Origin: Saprospiraceae bacterium UBA7687
GTDB lineage: Bacteria; Bacteroidota; Bacteroidia; Chitinophagales; Saprospiraceae
DNA length: 64,000 nucleotides
Reading direction: 5' to 3'
Assembly (NCBI GenBank): GCA_002482845.1
Contig: DLGT01000005.1
Coordinates: 1-64,000, forward strand
The position numbers were made by a program, and so were the translations under genes. Below the pieces are notes generated by a model, which was given only the letters and a program-made list of their open reading frames with translations, did no database searches and was not told where the DNA came from. Numbering within the stretch: position 1 is the first letter of the stretch; each line of letters begins with the position of its first letter. Shown piece by piece: positions 24,368 to 33,965 of this stretch.

Positions 24368-24510
24368 TTGAGCCCATTCCGAAAAGTCCTTAATTCAAAT
24401 AAAATGGAGAAACTTAATTTCTACTACATTGATAATCAGGTGTTTCCCTTTAGGGTCAGGGTAAAAAACGGCTGATTATCAATCAATTTGTGTATTCGGA
24501 GTGGATTCAA
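24368..24510 (+). ncRNA. Structured 3-prime UTR element, copy B (extended)
   Basis: Three bases after the leuB stop, TTGA (24368-24371) and CCATTCCGAA (24374-24383) pair with TTCGGAGTGG (24495-24504) and TCAA (24507-24510). Inside, TTGATAATCAG (24429-24439) pairs perfectly with CTGATTATCAA (24472-24482). After a G-G mismatch, TGTTT (24441-24445) pairs with AAACG (24466-24470) and CCCT with AGGG (24458-24461). The same TAAA bulge as in copy A is at 24462-24465. The inner sequence is conserved with copy A while the outer helices differ in sequence but stay paired. It lies between leuB and ilvD; its role is unknown. Confidence 0.6.
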
Positions 24511-24640
24511 GTTTGGCTTTTACCTTGTCGAAAAGTATGTTTAAACAGTGTTTAAAATGAATTTAAAGTTGTAATTTTTTGTATCATAATTAATTGATAT
24601 TCATTTTATTACATAAATTTTCTTCAACTTGTAAGCCGTA

Positions 24641-24676
24641 ATGGTTTTTAAACATTTAGTCGTTACCCTTCTCTAA
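24641..24676 (+). promoter_or_regulatory. Possible branched-chain leader peptide upstream of ilvD
   Basis: An 11-codon frame reads MVFKHLVVTLL, with six of eleven residues Val or Leu, 64 bases before the ilvD ATG. CCTATT (24695-24700) and AATAGG (24709-24714) form a short hairpin after it, but no T tract follows. A TATCTTTG promoter-like element (24683-24690) lies after the frame, so it would be transcribed only from leuB read-through or an unseen promoter. It may be chance. Confidence 0.3.
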
Positions 24677-24682
24677 TGATTT

Positions 24683-24690
24683 TATCTTTG
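24683..24690 (+). promoter_or_regulatory. -7 element TATCTTTG for ilvD
   Basis: TATCTTTG lies 50 bases before the ilvD ATG and suggests the ilv half can be transcribed separately from the leu half. The leuB-ilvD spacer of 375 bases otherwise holds structured element B and the possible leader frame. Confidence 0.55.
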
Positions 24691-24740
24691 TCATCCTATT
24701 GAGACCTAAATAGGTATTGATATTTAAAAAACACATTTTC

Positions 24741-26405
24741 ATGTTAAATAAGTATAGCAGACACGTCACCCAAGATCCTTCACAACCAGCAGCTCAAGCC
24801 ATGCTTCACGCAATTGGTTTGTCCAAAAGTGATTTGCTCAAAGCTCAAATAGGTATTGCAAGTACAGGTTGGGATGGCAATCCATGCAATATGCATCTCA
24901 ACGACTTGGCTAAGGATATTAAAAAAGGTGTGAATGGCGAAGGACTTGTCGGATTGGTATTTAATACAATCGGTGTCAGCGATGGCATCTCCATGGGAAC
25001 AGCGGGCATGAGATTTTCGCTTCCTTCAAGAGATATTATCGCAGACTCTATCGAGACAGTCGTTTCTGCACAATGGTACGATGGTGTAATTACTGTTGTT
25101 GGTTGTGACAAAAATATGCCAGGAGCACTTATGGCTTTAGGTAGATTGAATAGACCAGGCATCATTGTTTATGGTGGCACTATTGCACCAGGTTGCCATG
25201 CTGGAAAAAATCTTGATGTAGTATCCGCTTTCGAAGCATTAGGTCAAAAGTTAAGTGGCGAGATCAATCAAGAAACCTTTGAAAATGTAATCTTGAAAGC
25301 TTGTCCGGGAGCAGGAGCTTGTGGTGGAATGTACACAGCAAATACGATGGCATCGGCTATTGAAGCTTTAGGCATGAGTTTACCTTACAATTCATCAAAT
25401 CCTGCAGTCAGCAAAAACAAAGCAGATGAATGTGCAATATTAGGTAAAGCTATCCTAAATCTGCTTGAAAAAGATATAAAACCAAGAGATATTGTCACCT
25501 TAAAATCTCTTGAAAATGCTGTCAAGCTTATCACTGTTTTGGGTGGTAGTACCAATTCTGTGCTTCATTTAATTGCTGTAGCTGATGCTTTTGAATTGCC
25601 TTTTACGTTAGATGATTTCCAGAAATGGAGCAATGAAACACCATTCCTTGCCGATCTCAAACCAAGTGGAAAATATGTGATGCAAGACCTTCACGAAGTC
25701 GGTGGAATTCCTGCTGTCATGAAAATGATGCTAAACGAAGGATTGCTCGATGGCAGCTGCTTGACCGTTACAGGACAAACGATCGCTGAAAATCTAGAAA
25801 ACATCAACCCATTGGATGAAAATCAAAAAGTAGTATTCCCTGTAAACCAACCTATTAAAACCACAGGACACATCCAAATCTTGTATGGAAATCTAGCAAC
25901 TGAAGGTTCTGTTGCAAAAATAACAGGCAAAGAAGGTGAAAAATTTATTGGTCCTGCTAGGGTTTATGATTCGGAAGAACTAGCAAATATTGGCATTCAA
26001 AATAATGAAATCACGGAAGGAGATGTCATCATCATCAGATATTGTGGACCAAAAGGTGGTCCAGGTATGCCCGAAATGCTCAAACCTACATCTCTAATAA
26101 TGGGTGCAGGACTTGGCAAATCAATTGCCTTGGTTACCGATGGAAGATTTTCAGGAGGTACACATGGATTTGTAGTAGGTCATGTCACACCCGAAGCTTA
26201 TGATGGTGGTAACATAGCATTGATCGAGAATGGAGATATTATTGTCATTGATGCAGTGAGTAATACCATCTCAGTAGATTTGGATGAAAATACACTTCAA
26301 GCAAGAAAACAAAAGTGGGTACAACCAAATGAAGTTTTAAAAGGATTCTTAAAAAAATATAGAGCGAGCGTATCTTCTGCAAGTCAAGGATGCATCACTT
26401 GTTAA
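24741..26405 (+). CDS. ilvD: Dihydroxy-acid dehydratase
   Basis: This 554-residue iron-sulfur enzyme dehydrates dihydroxyisovalerate and dihydroxymethylvalerate to the 2-oxo acids used for valine, leucine and isoleucine. The cluster cysteines lie in GCDKNMPGALMALGR near residue 122 and in CPGAGACGGMYTANTM near 191-206. GGSTNSVLHL and the final DGRFSGGTHGFVVGHVTPEA stretch are typical. The ATG at 24741 (MLNKYSRHVTQ) is chosen over an upstream TTG at 24717. It is first in ilvD-ilvB-ilvN-ilvC, with 18 bases to ilvB. Confidence 0.96.
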   Translation: MLNKYSRHVTQDPSQPAAQAMLHAIGLSKSDLLKAQIGIASTGWDGNPCNMHLNDLAKDIKKGVNGEGLVGLVFNTIGVSDGISMGTAGMRFSLPSRDIIADSIETVVSAQWYDGVITVVGCDKNMPGALMALGRLNRPGIIVYGGTIAPGCHAGKNLDVVSAFEALGQKLSGEINQETFENVILKACPGAGACGGMYTANTMASAIEALGMSLPYNSSNPAVSKNKADECAILGKAILNLLEKDIKPRDIVTLKSLENAVKLITVLGGSTNSVLHLIAVADAFELPFTLDDFQKWSNETPFLADLKPSGKYVMQDLHEVGGIPAVMKMMLNEGLLDGSCLTVTGQTIAENLENINPLDENQKVVFPVNQPIKTTGHIQILYGNLATEGSVAKITGKEGEKFIGPARVYDSEELANIGIQNNEITEGDVIIIRYCGPKGGPGMPEMLKPTSLIMGAGLGKSIALVTDGRFSGGTHGFVVGHVTPEAYDGGNIALIENGDIIVIDAVSNTISVDLDENTLQARKQKWVQPNEVLKGFLKKYRASVSSASQGCITC

Positions 26406-26423
26406 TCATAAAAAAGTAACATT

Positions 26424-28160
26424 ATGGAAGTAATGGAAGTAAAATCTAATCAGGAAATCACCGACCAAAAGATCATGGTATCTGGTGCCGAAGTGGTCAT
26501 CAGATGTCTAATAGAAGAAGGTGTAAAAACTATTTTTGGATATCCTGGTGGCGCTATTATGCCTGTGTATGATGCACTTTTTGATTTTGAAGATCAGATT
26601 ACCCACATACTCACTAGACATGAACAGGGCGCTATTCATGCCGCAGAAGGTATGGCCAGAGTAAGCAGACAACCAGGTGTGGTGTTTGCAACATCAGGTC
26701 CTGGTGCCACCAATCTAATGACAGGTCTCGGTGATGCATTGATGGATTCTACGCCATTAGTATGTATTACTGGTCAAGTATTTGCACATCTTTTAGGTTC
26801 TGATGCTTTCCAGGAAGTAGATGTCATTGGTTGTACGAATACCATCACCAAATGGAATTATCAAGTAACCAATGCGTCAGAAATTTGTGATGCTATTGCC
26901 AAAGCTTTTTATGTAGCCAACTCTGGTAGACCTGGTCCTGTCTTGATTGATATCACAAAAAATGCTCAAATAGATAAAACCCATTTTGAATATAATCGTA
27001 AACCTGTAGTAAGGTCGTATCACCCAAAACCAACAGTCAATCTAGATAAAATCAAAGAAGCTGCTGATCTCATAAATTCAGCAAAAAAACCATTTATATT
27101 AGCTGGACACGGAATCCATATCTCTCATGCGCAAGAAGTTTTTAAAGATTTTGTAGAAAAAACAGGAATACCTGTGGGCAGCACGATTCATGGATTATCC
27201 GCACTCTCTGATGATCACCCTTTGATGAAAGGAATGTTAGGTATGCACGGCAATTTAGCGCCAAATGTACTAACCAACTCTTGTGATGTGTTGATTGCCA
27301 TCGGAATGAGATTTGACGACCGAGTCACTGGCAATTTATCTAAATATGCCAAACAAGCCAAAGTCATTCACATAGAAATAGATCCTTCTGAGATCGACAA
27401 AAACGTAAAAACAACCGTTGCAATCTTAGCAGATGCCAAAGAAGCGCTTCAGTTGCTTCTTGAAAAAGTGGATCATAAAACTTACCCTGAATGGTATCAG
27501 CAATTCGATAAATTGTACCAAAAAGAGTATGATAAAGTAATCTCTAGAGACCTAGACATCAGCCTTGACAAACCAATGACGATGGGTAGAGTTATAAAAG
27601 AAATATCAAGACAAACGTTTGGAAAAGCAATAGTAACTACCGATGTAGGTCAACACCAAATGGCCGCGGCTAGATATTATGACTATCTCGGCGATAACCA
27701 ATGGGTTTCTTCTGGCGGTGCAGGCACAATGGGATATGGACTTCCTGCAGCTATTGGTGCAAAAGTAGCTGGCAAAGACCGAACGGTGGTCGCATTTATT
27801 GGTGATGGTGGTTTTCAGATGACACTTCAGGAGTTGGGTGTTTGTGCTCAATGGAATATTGGTGTCAAAATCATTATTCTTGATAATGAATTCTTAGGAA
27901 TGGTACGTCAGTGGCAAGAGTTGTTTTTTGAAAGAAGATATTCGTCTGTGGAATTAAAGAATCCGAATTTCTGTATGATATCTGAAGGATTCGGTGTCAA
28001 AGCAAAAAAAATAACAATAGCTTCCGAATTGGAATCAGCAGTTGCAGAAATGCTTGCATGCGACGGTCCATACTTGCTTCATGTCATGGTAGAAAAAGAA
28101 GACAACGTCTTCCCTATGATTGCAACGGGCAAAGCTGTAGACGAAATTACACTTGATTAA
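26424..28160 (+). CDS. ilvB: Acetolactate synthase large subunit
   Basis: This 578-residue thiamine diphosphate enzyme joins pyruvate with pyruvate or 2-oxobutyrate. The catalytic Glu lies in LTRHEQGAIHAAEG near residue 60; the FAD-related middle domain and the ThDP/Mg motif GDGGFQMTLQELG.. near 455 with LDNEFLGMVRQW follow. An internal ATG at 26433 is an alternative start. Its end is 17 bases from the ilvN start. Confidence 0.96.
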   Translation: MEVMEVKSNQEITDQKIMVSGAEVVIRCLIEEGVKTIFGYPGGAIMPVYDALFDFEDQITHILTRHEQGAIHAAEGMARVSRQPGVVFATSGPGATNLMTGLGDALMDSTPLVCITGQVFAHLLGSDAFQEVDVIGCTNTITKWNYQVTNASEICDAIAKAFYVANSGRPGPVLIDITKNAQIDKTHFEYNRKPVVRSYHPKPTVNLDKIKEAADLINSAKKPFILAGHGIHISHAQEVFKDFVEKTGIPVGSTIHGLSALSDDHPLMKGMLGMHGNLAPNVLTNSCDVLIAIGMRFDDRVTGNLSKYAKQAKVIHIEIDPSEIDKNVKTTVAILADAKEALQLLLEKVDHKTYPEWYQQFDKLYQKEYDKVISRDLDISLDKPMTMGRVIKEISRQTFGKAIVTTDVGQHQMAAARYYDYLGDNQWVSSGGAGTMGYGLPAAIGAKVAGKDRTVVAFIGDGGFQMTLQELGVCAQWNIGVKIIILDNEFLGMVRQWQELFFERRYSSVELKNPNFCMISEGFGVKAKKITIASELESAVAEMLACDGPYLLHVMVEKEDNVFPMIATGKAVDEITLD

Positions 28161-28176
28161 TATAAAGGAAATAGAG

Positions 28177-28695
28177 ATGCAAGAATATACATTGACGGTA
28201 TTTAGTGAAGACAAAACTGGACTGCTAAGTAGAATAGTAGCCATCATAGCTCGCAGACATTTTGATATCAAAAGTATCACCGTTTCTCCTTCTTCTATGG
28301 AAGGCATATATAGATTTACCATCATGCTCGTCCTAGAAGAAGAGCAGGTCAGAAAATTGACAGAACAAATAGAAAAGCAAGTCGATGTGCTAAAAGCTTT
28401 TTATTATGACAATAGTCAGATCATTTATCAAGAGATAGCGCTCTACAAAGTGCCCACTGAAGCATTTTATGATGGCGATAATGTAGAAAGACTCATCAGA
28501 AGACATAATGCACGTATTCTCACGATAGAAAAAGAATATATCGTCATCGAAAAAACAGGTCATCAATTTGAAACAGAAGCGTTACTTACCGAATTAAAAG
28601 AAATCGGCATTTACGAATTTGTAAGATCTGGTCGTGTGGCTATCGTCAAACCTATGGAAAGACTCAAAAATTATCTTAAATCAATAGAAGCTTAA
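28177..28695 (+). CDS. ilvN: Acetolactate synthase regulatory small subunit
   Basis: This 172-residue subunit carries the ACT domain that senses valine and activates IlvB. The ACT start EYTLTVFSEDKTGLLSRIVAIIARRHFDIKSITV covers residues 3-36, and a C-terminal ALS_ss_C-like half ends with GRVAIVKPMERLKNYLKS. The start is the ATG at 28177, preceded by the A/G-rich ataaaggaaatagag. This is the only evident feedback-sensing domain in the leu-ilv cluster. Confidence 0.94.
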   Translation: MQEYTLTVFSEDKTGLLSRIVAIIARRHFDIKSITVSPSSMEGIYRFTIMLVLEEEQVRKLTEQIEKQVDVLKAFYYDNSQIIYQEIALYKVPTEAFYDGDNVERLIRRHNARILTIEKEYIVIEKTGHQFETEALLTELKEIGIYEFVRSGRVAIVKPMERLKNYLKSIEA

Positions 28696-28730
28696 AACAA
28701 TACTTATTTCATAAATCTAAATAAAATAAT

Positions 28731-29774
28731 ATGGCGCAATTAAATTTTGGAGGTACATTAGAAAACGTAGTTACACGTGATGAATTTCCATTGGCGAAAG
28801 CAAGAGAAATATTAAAAGACGAAACCATTGCTATCATCGGATACGGCGTGCAAGGTCCTGGTCAAGCCTTAAATCTTAGAGATAATGGGTTTAATGTCAT
28901 CATTGGTCAAAGACCAAACTCACATTCTTGGGATAAAGCGGTGAATGATGGTTTCATTCCTGGAGAGACTTTATTTCCGATAGAAGAAGCTGCTGCAAAA
29001 GGTACCATTATCCAATATTTATTGTCGGATGCTGCTCAAATTGCAGTATGGCCACAACTAAAACCACATCTTACTTCGGGCAAAGCATTGTACTTTTCAC
29101 ATGGATTTGGGGTGACTTATAAAGAAAGAACGGGCATCATTCCACCAACAGATATTGATGTTATCCTTGCTGCACCTAAAGGATCAGGTACAAGTTTAAG
29201 GCGTCTATTCCTTGCGGGGAAAGGTCTTAATTCCAGTTATGCTATCTTTCAGGATGCTACAGGAAAAGCAAAAGACCGCGTAGTTGCTCTAGGAATAGGC
29301 ATTGGTTCAGGATATCTTTTCGAGACAGATTTTAAGAAAGAAGTTTATTCTGACTTGACTGGCGAGCGCGGAACATTGATGGGTGCAATACAAGGTATAT
29401 TTGAAGCTCAATACAATGTTTTACGTAAAAACGGTCATAGTCCGTCTGAAGCTTTTAACGAAACCGTAGAAGAACTGACTGAGTCGTTGATGCCTTTAGT
29501 AGCTGAAAATGGTATGGACTGGATGTATGCTAATTGTAGTACGACAGCACAAAGAGGAGCGCTAGACTGGAAAAATAAATTCAGAGATGCGGTATCTCCT
29601 GTTTTTGAAGACTTATATAAGAGTGTAGCAGCTGGAGAAGAAGCACAAAGATCTATTGATACCAATTCACAACCCGATTATCGCGAAAAATTGGAAGAAG
29701 AACTTAAAGAGCTACGTGAATCTGAAATGTGGCAAGCTGGTAAAGTAGTAAGAAGCCTTAGACCAAAAATATAA
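28731..29774 (+). CDS. ilvC: Ketol-acid reductoisomerase
   Basis: This 347-residue NADP(H) enzyme isomerises and reduces acetolactate or acetohydroxybutyrate. The Rossmann loop is GYGVQGPGQALNLRDNG near residue 38, the cofactor-specificity stretch is IGQRPNSHSW, and AAPKGSGTSLRRLF plus the C-terminal helical domain with DLTGERGTLMGAIQGIFEAQYNVL follow. It closes the biosynthetic block; a strong terminator follows. Confidence 0.96.
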   Translation: MAQLNFGGTLENVVTRDEFPLAKAREILKDETIAIIGYGVQGPGQALNLRDNGFNVIIGQRPNSHSWDKAVNDGFIPGETLFPIEEAAAKGTIIQYLLSDAAQIAVWPQLKPHLTSGKALYFSHGFGVTYKERTGIIPPTDIDVILAAPKGSGTSLRRLFLAGKGLNSSYAIFQDATGKAKDRVVALGIGIGSGYLFETDFKKEVYSDLTGERGTLMGAIQGIFEAQYNVLRKNGHSPSEAFNETVEELTESLMPLVAENGMDWMYANCSTTAQRGALDWKNKFRDAVSPVFEDLYKSVAAGEEAQRSIDTNSQPDYREKLEEELKELRESEMWQAGKVVRSLRPKI

Positions 29775-29782
29775 TAAAATCA

Positions 29783-29825
29783 TAAATCGGTCTGTGATAC
29801 TGGGAACTCAGACCGATTTATTTTA
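29783..29825 (+). terminator. Intrinsic terminator after ilvC
   Basis: TAAATCGGTCTG (29783-29794) pairs perfectly with CAGACCGATTTA (29809-29820), followed by tttta, nine bases after the stop codon. Confidence 0.88.
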
Positions 29826-29941
29826 ATGTAGAAATCAACAAAAACTACAAAATCCTAGCTAGTAAAACAACATAAGTCGTACATTTGCGTTTCAAATCGA
29901 CAGTTTCCCTCTAGATCATGTAATATTATAAAAATATTGCA

Positions 29942-29949
29942 TACATTTG
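29942..29949 (+). promoter_or_regulatory. -7 element TACATTTG for the adhesin gene
   Basis: TACATTTG occurs here and again at 29880-29887, each followed by GC. Either or both could start the adhesin transcript; the nearer one gives a leader of about 40 bases. Confidence 0.5.
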
Positions 29950-29993
29950 CATTTTTTAATCTCATTTCTTATCAATAATTATAATTGAATCTA

Positions 29994-32900
29994 ATGGAGT
30001 TCAGGAAATCTACATTATTTGCTTTTATCTATACGATTGTATTTTTATGCAATACTAATCTTGTGAACGCACAGACATTTCCGCCTGTGGTGCTAAATAT
30101 AGATTGTGTATCTGCGGTTACAAATGATTCTGTGTGTATAGACTTTAAAGTAAATAATTTTACGAATGTAGAGTCAATTCAGTTTGGTATTTCATTTGAT
30201 GCCACTTTGGTATTACCTAAATGTCCAGTTGACTTTTCAAATTCTGCTTTGGGGGCTACTATTAGTGATGCAAACTTGAATTGTCTTACCGGGGAGAACG
30301 GTTTTATTAATTTCGTTTGGCTTGCTGATCCTACTACAATTCCTGATGGAAGTATTTTATTCACATTATGTTTTGATGTAATAGGAAATGCAGGTAATTC
30401 ATCTCCTATTATAATTAATGATTTTATATCTTCTGAAATATGTCAAACTGATGCAAATGGTAATTCTATATGTACCAATGACATTACAGTAAATACCTGT
30501 CCCATTGAAATAACTTCGAATACCCTTGTTGCTTTTGCAAATAAATGTGACGCAGACGGCATCAACAATATAGATAATGCATCTTTGACCTTTTATGCAG
30601 CTGGAGGCACACCACCTTATACTTATAATGTAACTCCTGGTCCTTTTACAGGTACATTGAACACAGCTGGGGAGCGTGTCACCATTCCAAATATTCCAAT
30701 GGCAAATTACAATATCCTAATTACGGATAATGCAGGCTTGACTTTTAATCTTGGACCAATTCTGATTAGTAATTCTTTTCCATTTTTTATAGATTCTGTC
30801 TCATTAAAAAACCCTACTTGTGCTGACCGAATGAATGGCGTAATCACAGTATTTGACTTGGAAGGTGGAGTAACTCCATTTAAATACCAATGGTCAAATT
30901 TAATAAGTGGGACCAATTTTAACACGATAGACGAGCTAGGCTTGGGCGAATATTCTGTTACAATTACTGACGGTAGTGGATGTATACTTAAAGATACATT
31001 TACCTTGACTATTGATACCTTAAAGCTGAATCTACAAGTTACAAAAGACGCTTCTTGTGCCGATATCAGGAATGGGGCAATTACATTTGGAGCCACAGGT
31101 GGAACAAATTGGGAAATAGGACAACCATACGAATATCAACTCAATAGTGCTAACTGGGTAAGATTTACACCGCCTTTTTCTATTACAAATATTGCTGGAG
31201 GTAACTTTACATTGAATGTTAGAGATTCTTTAGGCTGTGATACAGATGTTAGGACATTTACCATGCCCGTGGATAGAGTTATCAATATGACTTTTGAAAA
31301 AACGGATATCTCTTGTTTTGGTGCAAATGATGGGTCGGTAATCATGACTGCTTCGCCTATTGCAGAATACTCTTTTTTGCCATTACTAGGTTTCCCGAGT
31401 TTAGGACCAGTTTTGCGAGACGATACCCTAACATATCTTAATTTAGGACCAAATGATTATGCTTATCGTGTCTTAGACATTGAAGGTTGTAAGGATACCA
31501 TCTTTTTCTCCATCATCGAGCCAGAACCACTCGTTCTGAATGAAGTTATAGTCAATCCTGGCTGCTCTACAGTTGGCTCCATAACCTTAAATCCTAGCGG
31601 TGGTACTCTTCCATACATATACACCTGGGATCCACCTCAGCCCGGGAACCCTAATGCTTTGACTGGTCTTGATGGAGGTCCATATTCTGTCACCGTAACA
31701 GATGCCAATGACTGTACAGCCACATTATCTACCATACTTAATAATCAAGGTTCGCTCGACATAACTCCTCAACTTATCAAACCAATAAGTTGCTTTGGCG
31801 TTAATGATGCTACACTCAGGGTAGATATTTTAAGTGCTAATGGTCCGTTTATGATTACATGGAGGGATGGCATTGGGAACATTATTGGTTCATTTCAGAC
31901 AATACAAAACCTTGGACCCGGAACTTACTCAGTAGAAGTAACAGCAAATGATGGGTGTTCCAATACCAAATCAATTACAATTCTCGATGTACCAGGATTT
32001 AATATTAGTGTAAATGTTACGAATGCCCTTTGTGCGACTACAGAAGGACAAGCTATTGTCACGGTCAATGGCAATCCGCCAGGATTTACATACGAATGGA
32101 GTAGAAATGGTAACCCATCAATAATTGCAACTTCAAATATTTTAATGGCAGGAGCTGGGCTATATGACCTTTCAGTTATTGACCCATCTGGTTGTACCAA
32201 AGACACTGTGATTACTATTACTTCACCACCTGCGATCACATTTGAAACGCCAACCACCACTGCTGCAAATTGTACATCTGCAAATTCCGGTACTGCGACC
32301 ATTCCAAATGCACCTACAGGTATGAATTTCACATGGTCTTCAGGTGAGACATCTGTTACGGCAGCATCCTTACCAGCGGGATTAAACTGGGTAATAGCTA
32401 CCCAAGGTTTATGTGATTCTGATACTTTATTCTTTAATATTGATCCTCCTGGGCCAATAACCTTTCCAGCACCTGAAACAAGAAATGTAACTTGCGTGGG
32501 TTTAGAAACAGGTCAAGGCTTAATTACTAATGGACCTTCTGGTTTAAGTTATGAATGGTCTTCTGGTGAAATATCCACTTTTGGTTTTGCCATTATGTTA
32601 CCTGCCGGAGAAAATTGGGTTTTAGCACGGAGTGGTTCTTGTGTCTCGGATACAGTATTTTTTACTGTGGGTACCAATCCACCACTTATACTAGACGAAT
32701 CTCAAACAGTTATTCAAAATGTAACGTGTTTTGGAGATACTAATGGTTCTATAACTGTTCAGGCTACAGGAGGCACAGGTCTTTCTTATAGATATAGCTG
32801 GACAAATTTAAACAATAATACTAATCAAGCCACAAATTTAGGAGCTGGAGGATATGAAGTGGTCATCATGGATAGTAATAACTGTACCACCAGAGATACT

Positions 32901-33965
32901 CTTTTTGTCACACAACCAGACCCTCTTGTTGCGTCTGTAGATAGAATAAGAACCGTAGAGCTAGATTGTAATAATCAAGATCAAGGAAAAATTGTCCTAT
33001 CTACTATAGGGGGCAATCTAGGACTAAAAGCCTATACATGGGAAAGTGGCGTAACTGCTGATAGAGAAACAGCATCCAACCTATCCGCAGGCACTTATTG
33101 TGCAACTGTAAGTGACAATAAAGGATGTATGGATACGATTTGTTATACACTCGTCGCACCGGCTCCATTAGTAGGAAGGCTAAATCCAACACCTGAACCT
33201 ATTTGTAATGGTGGAACTACATGTATCTCCGTTGATTTCATCACAGGCGGCACAGGAAATCAATACACTTTTCAGATAAATAATGGTATTAGATACCCTA
33301 TTGATTCTTGTGTTACGGTGTTTGCGAGTACATACTCCATAAATCTTATTGATTCGGCAGGTTGTAGCATTGATACCATAATTACTATTGGTCAACCTGA
33401 TCCTATTACAGTCGATTTGGGAGACGACTTGGACATACAGTTGGGTTTACCTTCTCCTATTATTAATGCATTGATTGATTCACCTTTTCCTATAGATACA
33501 CTCTTTTGGACGCCAATGGATTCACTTTTGTGTCTTACTTCAAATTGTCAGACTATTGAGGTGTTTCCTGCTGAGACAACGACTTATGTCTTGACAGCCA
33601 CTGACATTAACGGATGTACAGGGACAGGCGAAGTCACTGTAAATGTCAAAGATATAAGGAGTGTTTATTTCGCCAATATTTTCACTCCAAATAGAGATGG
33701 AAACAATGATTTTTTCCAAGTGGCCGTAGGCCCAGGAGTTGCTCTAGTAAATTCCTTTGCAATATTTGACAGATGGGGCAATCAAGTATTTTTCAAAGAA
33801 AATTATATGCCTGACGCCGCCGGAATTGATGGATGGGATGGTACATTTAATGGTAGACCATTAGATCCTGGTGTTTTTGTGTACACGGCAAGAGTATTAT
33901 TTTTCGATGGTAAAGTCATAGATTATTCAGGGTCCGTCACGGTAGCCGCCAAGGTTAAAAATTAA
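29994..33965 (+). CDS. SprB-like repeat adhesin with type B T9SS C-terminus
   Basis: This 1323-residue secreted protein starts with a signal peptide (KSTLFAFIYTIVFLCNTNLVNAQ). After a cohesin-like N-terminal domain (about 30-160), many repeats of about 75-90 residues follow with SprB-repeat features: G(G)TPPYTY, W.SG, LGxGxYxVxVTDxxGC, often with paired cysteines. The end, about 1225-1323, is the gliding-motility type C-terminal domain: FTPNRDGNNDFF, FAIFDRWGNQVF, WDGTFNGRPLDPGVFVYTARV. This domain sends proteins through the type IX system (type B). It is likely a cell-surface adhesin. It is transcribed alone between the ilv genes and gyrB. Confidence 0.9.
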   Translation: MEFRKSTLFAFIYTIVFLCNTNLVNAQTFPPVVLNIDCVSAVTNDSVCIDFKVNNFTNVESIQFGISFDATLVLPKCPVDFSNSALGATISDANLNCLTGENGFINFVWLADPTTIPDGSILFTLCFDVIGNAGNSSPIIINDFISSEICQTDANGNSICTNDITVNTCPIEITSNTLVAFANKCDADGINNIDNASLTFYAAGGTPPYTYNVTPGPFTGTLNTAGERVTIPNIPMANYNILITDNAGLTFNLGPILISNSFPFFIDSVSLKNPTCADRMNGVITVFDLEGGVTPFKYQWSNLISGTNFNTIDELGLGEYSVTITDGSGCILKDTFTLTIDTLKLNLQVTKDASCADIRNGAITFGATGGTNWEIGQPYEYQLNSANWVRFTPPFSITNIAGGNFTLNVRDSLGCDTDVRTFTMPVDRVINMTFEKTDISCFGANDGSVIMTASPIAEYSFLPLLGFPSLGPVLRDDTLTYLNLGPNDYAYRVLDIEGCKDTIFFSIIEPEPLVLNEVIVNPGCSTVGSITLNPSGGTLPYIYTWDPPQPGNPNALTGLDGGPYSVTVTDANDCTATLSTILNNQGSLDITPQLIKPISCFGVNDATLRVDILSANGPFMITWRDGIGNIIGSFQTIQNLGPGTYSVEVTANDGCSNTKSITILDVPGFNISVNVTNALCATTEGQAIVTVNGNPPGFTYEWSRNGNPSIIATSNILMAGAGLYDLSVIDPSGCTKDTVITITSPPAITFETPTTTAANCTSANSGTATIPNAPTGMNFTWSSGETSVTAASLPAGLNWVIATQGLCDSDTLFFNIDPPGPITFPAPETRNVTCVGLETGQGLITNGPSGLSYEWSSGEISTFGFAIMLPAGENWVLARSGSCVSDTVFFTVGTNPPLILDESQTVIQNVTCFGDTNGSITVQATGGTGLSYRYSWTNLNNNTNQATNLGAGGYEVVIMDSNNCTTRDTLFVTQPDPLVASVDRIRTVELDCNNQDQGKIVLSTIGGNLGLKAYTWESGVTADRETASNLSAGTYCATVSDNKGCMDTICYTLVAPAPLVGRLNPTPEPICNGGTTCISVDFITGGTGNQYTFQINNGIRYPIDSCVTVFASTYSINLIDSAGCSIDTIITIGQPDPITVDLGDDLDIQLGLPSPIINALIDSPFPIDTLFWTPMDSLLCLTSNCQTIEVFPAETTTYVLTATDINGCTGTGEVTVNVKDIRSVYFANIFTPNRDGNNDFFQVAVGPGVALVNSFAIFDRWGNQVFFKENYMPDAAGIDGWDGTFNGRPLDPGVFVYTARVLFFDGKVIDYSGSVTVAAKVKN

